A DNA stretch of 23,780 bases from JBGTIS01 sp041745535 (lineage in GTDB: Bacteria > Bacteroidota > Bacteroidia > Cytophagales > Cyclobacteriaceae). Below, piece after piece: positions 1 through 7,624 of this stretch. The notes below the pieces were generated by a model, which searched no databases, was not told the DNA's origin, and was given only the letters and a program-made list of their open reading frames with translations. The DNA is taken from assembly GCA_041745535.1 (NCBI GenBank), contig JBGTIS010000110.1, positions 1 to 23,780 on the forward strand. Direction: 5' to 3'. The translations under genes were made by a program, and so were the position numbers. Each line of letters starts with the position of its first letter. Position 1 is the stretch's first letter.

Positions 1-2964
1 GTTTTCTTTCCGCAACGATTTTAAGGTATCGAAAACAATGCGCAGCGACTCTTTATCCAACGCGCCAAAACCTTCGTCCAGGAAAAAGAAACTCTGTTCA
101 GCATTGTTTAGTGATTTTACATTTTCGGCAAGGGCAAGGGCCAGGCAAAGCGCGGCCTGAAAAGTTTGTCCGCCAGAAAGGGTTTTGAGCAAACGGGTTT
201 TCCCATTATTCAGATAATCGCGTACCATGAACTCATTATTTTCGTTCAGTTCAAGGCTTAGGTTGCTTTTGGTAAGTTTGAAAAATCTTTCATTGGCTGC
301 CTTGCACAAATCGCTCAGGTAAATGTGCGAAGCATAAGAAACAAAACCACTACTCCGAAAAAGGTTATTCAATTCATACAGGTTATCTAACCGTTCATTA
401 ACCTGATCCAACTGTTGGCTGATTACAGCCTTTTTCTCCAGCTTTTTTAAATGGTCTGCTATCTGCATGCGCCACTGCGTCAGGTTTTCCTTTTTCTCCT
501 CAACTTCAGCTTTAATTGTTTTCAACTGGTAACCAATTTCCAAATGGTACTGCTCATGATAAACTTTATCCTGTGCTTCTTTTTGCAGTTGCCGCATACT
601 ACCCTGCCGATTCTGCAATTGTTCTTTAAAATCGTCAATCTTCTTTCTTTCCTCGTCAATGTTAATGGGTTGCCGCAACAGTTGTTTCACTTCTTCCGGA
701 TTACTGAAACCCTGTTCTGAACAAAGCCTGCGAATATCCTGATCTAAATTTGTAATATTTGTCAGCAGTTCTTCCACATTGCTTTCTTCTGCTTCTTTCC
801 TGATTTTTAATCCGTTCAAATCCAGGTTCAGGGCATTCATCTTTTCCTGAAGCTTTTCATATTGCTGTGCCGTTTCCTGGTATTTTTGCTTGCCTCTGAC
901 CAAACTTTCCGCTAACTGTGCTTCTGTATGCTTTTCATACTTACCAAATGGAAGCAGTTGTAATGAATCTTTTTTGGTCTGAATGGTTACTACTATTTCA
1001 TTAGCCAGTTTTTGTACTGCTTCCAGCTGCTTTTGTTTCTGATCGAAATCCTTTTCCTGCTGATCAATCACCGTTCTGTGTGCCTGCAAGTCTATTTTCA
1101 AATCCTTTACTTCTTTTTGCAGCCGCACTGCCTTATCCAACAGCTTTGCTATATCATCTGCTGATTTTCCATTGTAGGGTTCCCAACGGAAAGCCTGCTG
1201 ATGCCGCGAAATTTTATCTTCTATCTGTTGTATTGCCACTTCATTTTTTTCCCATAGCGATTGAACAACCTTATATTCCTGTTCCTGCGCCTGCATATTT
1301 TTTTCCAGAACCGCCATCTGATTTCTTTCTTTGGAAAGGTTTTCCTGTTTGTTCTCCTGTTCTTTAATAGCCTCCGCATTTGCGGCAGCATGTATCACAT
1401 GCGGATGATGGGTAGCACCACAAAGCGGACAAGGATCGCCTTCCGTTAATTCAGTGGCATAATTCGCCAGTTGCTGTTTTACCTGAAGTTCCCGAAGCCT
1501 GGTTATCAAGGTTTCCTCGTGAACGTTTAGTTGTTCTGTTTTAGCATTAATTTTCTGATAAATACCTTCAAAAGTAAACTTACCGGAAATCCATGGAAAA
1601 TCGCTGATATATTTTTTACAAACTAGTACCACAGCTTGTTGCTTCTCCTGATATTGTTTTTGTTCCTGCCGCTTTTCCTGTTGCTCCTGCCACAATTCCA
1701 GTTGTTTTTTGTGCCAGTGCGAAACATCTGTAAGTACCTGGATATTACCAAGTTTATTTTCAATTTCTAAAATTTTGGCTTCCAGATCATTTCTTTGCTT
1801 CAGGGTATTTTCCTTCTGGGCTTTTAGCTTTTGATATTCAGCTTCTTCTTCATCTTTTTTTTGACACGCTGAAGTCCCTTTATTTTGTAGTTTTTTAATT
1901 TCTATTAAAAGGCCCAGTTCATCACAGTATTTTCTTACAGTATCACGGTTATCGTATTCTTTTTTTACTTCTTCAAACGCATTCCGCGCCGCTTTCCTTT
2001 CTGCTTCCTTTTTCAGAATTTCCTGATGATATTGAATAATCCGGTCTCTCTTCTCTTTACTTTGCCGAAGGGCCTCTGCTAAAGTTTTGAATTTATCGTT
2101 AAAAAAACGGAACGCTTTTTCATAATTACGCAAACGTGCCTGCCGGGCATCAAAATACGGTTGCTGCTCCAGCATATTTTGAAGAAGTTCTACTTCTTCT
2201 TCCAGCTTTTGAAATAGAATTTTAAGCTGATCCAGCCCCTGGTGTTCTTTATCCAATGCCATCAGTTGGCTTTCGCTGGCTTTCAATGTTTTGGAAACCT
2301 TTTCTATTTCCTTTTCCAGAAACGCTATTTCCTGTTGGTTTACCTCACCAATCCCTTTAAGTTCGCCTTCAAGCTGGTCTTTTTTTGAGGTAGCCTTATT
2401 AATAAGCTGCTTGGTTTTGGAGGAAAGATCGAACCGCTCCAGGTGAAACAGATCTTTCAGCATGCGGGTACGATGGGTAGGTGTATGGTCGATAAACTCC
2501 CGGAACTTACCCTGTGGAATAATAATGGTTTGCATGAAATTCTGATAACTCATACCCAGAATTGCGGTAACATCGCCATTGGAAATGGGCATCCAGGTTT
2601 CGCTTTGCCACTGATAATAGTTCCGGTCTTTCAGCTCAACCTTTTCAAAATCTTTTTTCTTCCGCTGGGCCATAAAATAGAACCGGTACTGCTCCTGACT
2701 TTGCATTCCTGCCTTGAACACAAAATCAATTTCCATTTCATTGCTTTGCAGGTTCAGCATGTTGTAATAGCGATTGTCTTTGGCATTCAACCGGTCGCTC
2801 TGGTCGAACAGAATAAACATAATGGCCTCCAGAATAGAAGACTTGCCACTTCCAACCTGACCAAAAATACCAAACAACTGAGAGTTGGTAAGCGAATGAA
2901 AATCTATTTCCTGCCTTTCACGGTATGAATAAAGTCCTTTAATAGAAAGCGTAACGGGAATCAT
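1..2964 (-). CDS. sbcC: SbcC, Rad50-type ATPase subunit of the SbcCD nuclease (C-terminus cut by window edge)
   Basis: SMC-like ATPase that partners the SbcD nuclease in cleaving hairpins and processing double-strand ends. The reading frame is open from the ATG at 2964 to base 1, giving 988 codons; the last few tens of residues of a typical SbcC (about 1,000-1,050 aa) lie outside the window. Visible motifs are the Walker A loop GQVGSGKS (residues 35-42), a long Gln/Glu/Lys-rich coiled coil on both sides of a CPLC zinc hook (Cys512 and Cys515), the ABC signature LSGGQ (about 929-933), and Walker B FFFLDE with Asp963-Glu964. The ATG overlaps the sbcD stop as ATGA, so translation is probably coupled and the pair is an operon read leftwards. 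The motifs make the assignment secure; only the 3' end is missing. Confidence 0.95.
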   Translation of the reverse strand, partial: MIPVTLSIKGLYSYRERQEIDFHSLTNSQLFGIFGQVGSGKSSILEAIMFILFDQSDRLNAKDNRYYNMLNLQSNEMEIDFVFKAGMQSQEQYRFYFMAQRKKKDFEKVELKDRNYYQWQSETWMPISNGDVTAILGMSYQNFMQTIIIPQGKFREFIDHTPTHRTRMLKDLFHLERFDLSSKTKQLINKATSKKDQLEGELKGIGEVNQQEIAFLEKEIEKVSKTLKASESQLMALDKEHQGLDQLKILFQKLEEEVELLQNMLEQQPYFDARQARLRNYEKAFRFFNDKFKTLAEALRQSKEKRDRIIQYHQEILKKEAERKAARNAFEEVKKEYDNRDTVRKYCDELGLLIEIKKLQNKGTSACQKKDEEEAEYQKLKAQKENTLKQRNDLEAKILEIENKLGNIQVLTDVSHWHKKQLELWQEQQEKRQEQKQYQEKQQAVVLVCKKYISDFPWISGKFTFEGIYQKINAKTEQLNVHEETLITRLRELQVKQQLANYATELTEGDPCPLCGATHHPHVIHAAANAEAIKEQENKQENLSKERNQMAVLEKNMQAQEQEYKVVQSLWEKNEVAIQQIEDKISRHQQAFRWEPYNGKSADDIAKLLDKAVRLQKEVKDLKIDLQAHRTVIDQQEKDFDQKQKQLEAVQKLANEIVVTIQTKKDSLQLLPFGKYEKHTEAQLAESLVRGKQKYQETAQQYEKLQEKMNALNLDLNGLKIRKEAEESNVEELLTNITNLDQDIRRLCSEQGFSNPEEVKQLLRQPINIDEERKKIDDFKEQLQNRQGSMRQLQKEAQDKVYHEQYHLEIGYQLKTIKAEVEEKKENLTQWRMQIADHLKKLEKKAVISQQLDQVNERLDNLYELNNLFRSSGFVSYASHIYLSDLCKAANERFFKLTKSNLSLELNENNEFMVRDYLNNGKTRLLKTLSGGQTFQAALCLALALAENVKSLNNAEQSFFFLDEGFGALDKESLRIVFDTLKSLRKEN

Positions 2965-4196
2965 TGATCTTCAGTGTCAGTATCTAAAATTTCATTAAAA
3001 AGTGTCATCAGCGCATCGCTGGGTAACTGCCCTTTGCGCTGGTAAAAATAGTCTTTAAAAATTTCCCTGATATTTTTATTTAAATCGGTGTTCTGGTGTG
3101 CCATATCTTCCTGATTCAAACCACCTGTAATTTCCGGTATAATGCTTACAATGCCATTGTGGGCCTGGTACAAAGCTTTTTTGGTTTTGCTTTCAATGTA
3201 TGTATCACTTACCAGGGTAAGCTCCACAAAAGTTTCAGGATTTTCTGTTAGCCATTGCAGGGCGCTTTCCACATCTTCAAACTTTTTTCTTACCAGCTTA
3301 CGGCCTTTTTGTAACGGAATGGGTTTGGTTTGAACAGGTTTTCCCGGTTCTGCCTCAATAACCAGTACGTATTTTTGCTGTTCGGCCTCATTAAAACTAT
3401 AGGCCAGCGGACTACTACTATATACCACCGGGCAAGGCTTTTTGGCAACTGTCTGATATCGGTGCAAATGTCCTAAAGCCACATATTGTATCTGTTCCGG
3501 AATATTCTCGGTATAAATAGCCTGTGCGCCACCCATGTGCAAAATAGGTTTCTCACCGTCGGGTTCTTCTGGTACTTCGCCATCTTTTTCCATAAAGTAC
3601 AAATGTGCGACCAGCATGTTTACGCCGGCATCATCACAGTATTTGCTGGCCAGGGTTTGCCAGCCTTGTGCTAAAAGCTGGCGCAATTCACCTTCTTTAT
3701 CCTCATCGCCCAGAAATTTCCTCAGTGTTACCTCGTTGGCATAGGGGGTAAGCAACAAGCGCAACGGATAGGGAATGTTGGGCAATTTTATTTCAGCAAA
3801 TCCGGGCGCGGATTCCAGCACCCGCAAACCAGTATTAAGCTGAAAAGTGTCTATCTTTTTTTCTGGTCGGCCCATCATGATAATACCACAAACGTTGGCC
3901 AGCGGAACGGGGGCATCGATACGGTCAGGAGCATCATGATTGCCGGCAATGGCGATCACCGCCCGGCGTCCCTGGTCAGCCAGCCGATGTAGGGTTTTGT
4001 AAAAAAGTTCGGCAGCTTCGCTACCAGGATTAAAAGTATCGTACAAATCTCCCGCTATAATTACCGCATCTACGGCTTCTTTTTCCGCGATTTCACAAAT
4101 TTCGGCCAGCACTTTCCTCTGCTCTTCAATCCGCGGGTAATCGTTCAGGCGTTTGCCCAGGTGCCAGTCGGCCGTATGTAAAATTTTCATCCGCAT
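2961..4196 (-). CDS. sbcD: SbcD, Mre11-type nuclease subunit
   Basis: Metal-dependent exo/endonuclease subunit of SbcCD, 411 aa, close to the usual family length. All metallophosphoesterase motifs are present: DWH (Asp10, His12), GDLYD (Asp50), GNHD (Asn86, His87, Asp88), His198 in VAHLYF, and GHLH (His243, His245). The C-terminal third after about residue 270 is the less conserved capping and SbcC-binding part. Two starts are close together, Met1 and Met3; the family normally begins at MKILHTADWH, so Met3 (ATG at 4190) is just as likely. It is first in the sbcDC operon, with sbcC starting inside its stop codon. The upstream gap is AT-rich, and no convincing promoter could be picked there. 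Confidence 0.95.
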   Translation of the reverse strand: MRMKILHTADWHLGKRLNDYPRIEEQRKVLAEICEIAEKEAVDAVIIAGDLYDTFNPGSEAAELFYKTLHRLADQGRRAVIAIAGNHDAPDRIDAPVPLANVCGIIMMGRPEKKIDTFQLNTGLRVLESAPGFAEIKLPNIPYPLRLLLTPYANEVTLRKFLGDEDKEGELRQLLAQGWQTLASKYCDDAGVNMLVAHLYFMEKDGEVPEEPDGEKPILHMGGAQAIYTENIPEQIQYVALGHLHRYQTVAKKPCPVVYSSSPLAYSFNEAEQQKYVLVIEAEPGKPVQTKPIPLQKGRKLVRKKFEDVESALQWLTENPETFVELTLVSDTYIESKTKKALYQAHNGIVSIIPEITGGLNQEDMAHQNTDLNKNIREIFKDYFYQRKGQLPSDALMTLFNEILDTDTEDQ

Positions 4197-4704
4197 ACCA
4201 TTAAACTTCCAACAGACGGATGTAGTTCCCCCGCCCCAATTTCAACTATTGCATTCAGTAGTTACCGAAATATATAAATCTGTACAAAATTTGCTTATAC
4301 TTCCGCAGGTGAAAATAGAAAGGTAAGATTTTTTATCAAATGGATACTGAAATTAAAGGAACATTTTTTTTAAAAACCGCACAAAAACGAACTAAATTAT
4401 CAATAACCAATGTTACTAAAAAAGCAATATTTCATTTCGTCATTTGAATTACTTTTACTTTTCAAAGTATTTATTTAAATTACCATCAATAATTTCGCAA
4501 AAATTCATATTTACAATATAAATTGCCAAATGTTTTGTTTATTATATTCAATTGGTTTGTATAAAACAATAATCCAAATAGAATAAGTTTTAATTATGTT
4601 TTATTGTAAATCTCTGTTATTTTACTATAATTTTTAAGCTTTAAAACCGCAGCCGCCTGATTTTTTACTTTAGAGTTTCTTGTTAAAGTGCTAATTAGTT
4701 TTTT
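4197..4704. other. AT-rich divergent intergenic region between sbcD and the C1 peptidase gene
   Basis: 508 bp with no credible reading frame, very AT-rich with A and T runs (for example the T-run near 4365-4372). It must hold the promoters of sbcDC (leftward) and of the peptidase (rightward). I found no exact TAnnTTTG box on either strand. The nearest on the plus strand is TACTTTAG at 4666-4673, one mismatch, about 30 bp before the peptidase ATG and without a clear -33 partner. No strong hairpin or RNA gene was recognised. Confidence 0.5.
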
Positions 4705-5931
4705 ATGACGAAATATTGTTTCCCCTTTCTACTGGTTTTTCTACTTACCATTTTTATTCTTCATCCATCACCTGCACAGGAAATTACTTTCCACAATGAA
4801 TCCAGTGAACTAAAAACACAGAAAATTGTAAAGGCAACTTCTGTAAAAGATCAGGGAAAAACCGGAACCTGCTGGGCTTTTTCCACCACTTCATTTTTAG
4901 AATCGGAGCTACTTCGCATGGACAAAGGGGAACATGACCTTTCTGAAATGTATTTTGTTAGAAATATATATCCGAAAAAAGCGCGGAAATATGTAAGGAT
5001 GCATGGCAAATATAATTTCAGCGACGGCGGCCTGTCGCACGATGTAATGACTGCCATTAAAGAGTACGGCATTGTTCCCGATGAATTTTATATGGGTAGA
5101 GAATCCGCATTGGTGAAGTACGATCATCATGAGCTTAACGATGTATTAGAGGGCATGCTGGACGGACTGTTAAAAAATAATACGCTTTCGGGTAACTGGA
5201 TGAAAGCATGCGATGCCGTGCTGGATATTTATATGGGGGAAAAACCTGAAACATTCAGGTATGAAAACAAAACGTATACGCCGCAATCTTTTGCCGAAAA
5301 AGCCCTGGGTATTGATCCGAATAACTACATTGAACTGACCTCTTTTACCGGTTATCCGTTTTATGAGCGAAATGTACTGGAAATTCCGGATAACTGGGCC
5401 AATGCGCAATATTATAATGTTCCTTTAGATGATTTTATAGATGTAATGGAAAATGCCCTGGAAAAAGGATATTCCATCGTGTGGGATGGCGACGTGAGCG
5501 AACGTGAATTTTTACATGCCAAAGGAATTGCCCTGGTTCCGGAAACCAGTTGGAACGATAAAACTTATGAAGAGCGGATGAATACCGGTAAAGCCTATGA
5601 GCCGGAAAAAAAGGTGACACAGGAAATGCGGCAGGCTAACTTCGATAGTTATACCACTACCGACGACCACCTGATGCACATTATTGGGTTGGTGCAGGAT
5701 GATAACGGAACCAAATACTTCCTCACCAAAAATTCGTGGGGCGCCGACAGCAACAAATTAGGAGGATATTTGTATATGTCGGAAGCTTACGTAAAGTTAA
5801 AAACTGTGGCCATTATGGTTCACAGAGATGGCATCCCTACCAAAATCGCTAAAAAGCTGGATTTAATTGACAATTCTAAAAAAAGAGCTTTCAGCCTTTT
5901 ATCAGGGCATGAGGATAAAAAAATTAACTGA
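4705..5931 (+). CDS. Secreted papain-like cysteine peptidase, C1B (bleomycin hydrolase/aminopeptidase C) type
   Basis: Cysteine peptidase of 408 aa with an N-terminal signal peptide (hydrophobic residues 5-20, probable cut after Ala24), so it acts in the periplasm or outside the cell. The catalytic set is complete: oxyanion Gln50 and nucleophile Cys56 in QGKTGTCWAFS, His322 in DHLM (aligned with the THAM motif of C1B enzymes), and Asn343 in KNSWG. The 22-residue spacing from His to the NSWG motif and the large insert between Cys56 and His322 (about 265 residues) fit bleomycin hydrolase/PepC rather than plain papain. There is no obvious propeptide between signal and active site. The gene stands alone on the plus strand and ends 27 bp from the convergent WD40 gene. 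Family is confident; whether it is an amino- or endopeptidase cannot be read. Confidence 0.88.
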   Translation: MTKYCFPFLLVFLLTIFILHPSPAQEITFHNESSELKTQKIVKATSVKDQGKTGTCWAFSTTSFLESELLRMDKGEHDLSEMYFVRNIYPKKARKYVRMHGKYNFSDGGLSHDVMTAIKEYGIVPDEFYMGRESALVKYDHHELNDVLEGMLDGLLKNNTLSGNWMKACDAVLDIYMGEKPETFRYENKTYTPQSFAEKALGIDPNNYIELTSFTGYPFYERNVLEIPDNWANAQYYNVPLDDFIDVMENALEKGYSIVWDGDVSEREFLHAKGIALVPETSWNDKTYEERMNTGKAYEPEKKVTQEMRQANFDSYTTTDDHLMHIIGLVQDDNGTKYFLTKNSWGADSNKLGGYLYMSEAYVKLKTVAIMVHRDGIPTKIAKKLDLIDNSKKRAFSLLSGHEDKKIN

Positions 5932-5958
5932 ACATTTTAATTTTTAACTCCTGGTTCA

Positions 5959-6915
5959 TTAATCGGAAAATTTCATATCAGTAGCGCTGATAATTAAAAT
6001 TCCTTTTCCATAAGTAGCAGCAGCAACCATTAACTTATTCTGGTCACGCAAAAAGATGACCTTATTAACAGGCGCGTTTGTTTTATATAGATAGCTACCA
6101 AACTCTGTTTTAACAATCACTTTTCCTTTTCTACTTCCCAAAGCGATCGCATTGCCCTGTTCGTTATACAGTACGCTTAATAGCCAGTCGCCGGAAAACT
6201 TACTTTTTTCTATGGGTTTGATATATTTGTTATTTTCTAAGTTCCAGATAATTAGCTGTCCATCATCACCTACAGAGGATAGCGCGTTACCCTTGTTGCT
6301 AAAAGAAATATCTCGTACCCAACTACTGTGCTCTACAAAAATATTGCTAAGCGCACCGGTGAGCAAATCCCATAAAATCACAGCATGATCGGCTCCTGCA
6401 CTGGCTAATATATTATGATCAATACTAAAATCCAGCCCTGTAACATCATCGGTATGAGCGGTTAAGGTATAGAGTAATTTCCCGTCTGCTACCTCCCACA
6501 CAAAAATTTTATCGCTAGAAGAGGCTGCCGCGGCCAGTTTCCCATTTTTGCTGAATTTTACAGCGGTAATTACTCCTTCTTCTGTCATTAAAATTTTATC
6601 AGGTTCTTTCGTACTGGTATTCCACAGTATGACCTTCCCGTCTATTCCACCCGAAATTAATTTTTTACCATCTATAGAGTAAGCCAATGCGGTTACATCA
6701 TCAGTATGACCACGCTTGTATTTTCCCGACAAATCATTAGCGTTCAAATTCCAGATAAGGATATCGTGGCCGGAAGTTGATGCTAAATTGGTATAATCAG
6801 GATGAATGGCTACATCCCAGACTACCTGATGCTTGCTTCCCAAAGTTTTTGCCTTCTGCGCATACAAAGTAATGGTAAACAACAGGAATACAATCAGCAG
6901 CACATTTTTCATCAT
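5959..6915 (-). CDS. Secreted WD40-repeat beta-propeller protein
   Basis: 318 aa with a short signal peptide (residues 1-19, cut likely after YA-Q), followed almost entirely by WD40 repeats. Repeats end in typical motifs such as ILIWNL, VILWNT, IFVWEV, VILWDL and LIIWNL, with GH/HTDDVT and DGK turns before them. About seven blades can be counted, the last two degenerate, enough for one closed propeller. WD40 propellers are non-catalytic binding scaffolds. No type IX secretion C-terminal domain and no catalytic domain is fused to it. It is the last gene of the six-gene envelope cluster; its ATG lies 3 bp after the stop of the preceding barrel gene. Met1 and Met2 are adjacent and either could start. 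The partner is unknown. Confidence 0.88.
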   Translation of the reverse strand: MMKNVLLIVFLLFTITLYAQKAKTLGSKHQVVWDVAIHPDYTNLASTSGHDILIWNLNANDLSGKYKRGHTDDVTALAYSIDGKKLISGGIDGKVILWNTSTKEPDKILMTEEGVITAVKFSKNGKLAAAASSSDKIFVWEVADGKLLYTLTAHTDDVTGLDFSIDHNILASAGADHAVILWDLLTGALSNIFVEHSSWVRDISFSNKGNALSSVGDDGQLIIWNLENNKYIKPIEKSKFSGDWLLSVLYNEQGNAIALGSRKGKVIVKTEFGSYLYKTNAPVNKVIFLRDQNKLMVAAATYGKGILIISATDMKFSD

Positions 6916-6918
6916 AAA

Positions 6919-7623
6919 CTAATAATAAAAACGCTTGTTATACAAGTATCGAAAAAAAAGCCCTGTCTGAACTGTTTGGTACATAAACTGGCTATCCGGG
7001 TATAATATATCACTGGTGTTAAAATAGTGATAGCCCAAATTCAAAAATACTCCTACCCGATCAGAAAAAGCATATTCTACTCCGAGCACAACTTCTAATC
7101 CTGGGAATTTTTTGCGAGATGATTTTAAATATTCAGGTGTCATTTCTTCCTGTTTTACAATAGACTGCACCTCAAATATGGATCGCCGCAGATTTAGTTT
7201 AACCGAATTAAACTCAGGATTCACCCCTGTATAAAATTTTATTCTATTGAAAATTCCCTGGTTTCTATAAGGAGTTTGAAACTTTAAAATTGGTGAAAAA
7301 GATAAAATCCGCAAATCAGCAGCTTTATATATTTCCTGATTCTCCTCAAGCTGCCATTTTGAAAACCTGGTTTTTCCCATACCCGCGCCAATTTTAAAAA
7401 AAGGCCAAACCTGATAACAAACAGACATACTGATGGTGTATCCAGCATGCATATTCGGCAATAAGGTAGGTGTTGAATAGCTTCCCTGCTGAAAGTACGC
7501 ATTCCCTGAAGAATTTGCCAAACCAAAACCGCCATATACATCCAGCTTGTTATCAATAGTTTGGGCAATAGCTACATTTCCAACCAAGCAAAGCAGCAAA
7601 ACAAAACAATAGATTTTATACAT
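6919..7623 (-). CDS. Predicted outer-membrane beta-barrel protein (234 aa)
   Basis: I start this gene at the ATG at 7623, because this gives a clean signal peptide (MYKIYCFVLLLCLV..AIAQ) and lies one base past the stop of the IPT-Kelch gene. The longer frame up to 7722 would add 33 residues overlapping that gene. The mature part alternates polar and hydrophobic residues, rich in Tyr, Phe and Gly (VYGGFGLANSSG, YHYFNTSDIL, QTGLFFRYLY), and ends in aromatic residues (RFYY), as in outer-membrane beta-barrels of Bacteroidota. It probably serves as membrane partner of the surface lipoprotein encoded just upstream. No named family was recognised; barrel type is inferred from pattern only. Confidence 0.75.
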   Translation of the reverse strand: MYKIYCFVLLLCLVGNVAIAQTIDNKLDVYGGFGLANSSGNAYFQQGSYSTPTLLPNMHAGYTISMSVCYQVWPFFKIGAGMGKTRFSKWQLEENQEIYKAADLRILSFSPILKFQTPYRNQGIFNRIKFYTGVNPEFNSVKLNLRRSIFEVQSIVKQEEMTPEYLKSSRKKFPGLEVVLGVEYAFSDRVGVFLNLGYHYFNTSDILYPDSQFMYQTVQTGLFFRYLYNKRFYY

Positions 7624-7624
7624 A

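Noticed and set aside
2443..2928. 161-codon plus-strand open frame
   Set aside because: Lies fully inside sbcC on the opposite strand, with no family-like sequence. The sbcC frame carries the Walker A motif in the same stretch.
4197..4704. Search for a small RNA or riboswitch in the AT-rich gap
   Set aside because: No GC-rich stem, terminator or conserved element could be seen by eye; described only as an intergenic region.
5932..5958. Possible bidirectional terminator between the convergent peptidase and WD40 genes
   Set aside because: Only a 5-bp TGAAC/GTTCA pairing with a loop of about 20 nt; too weak to call.
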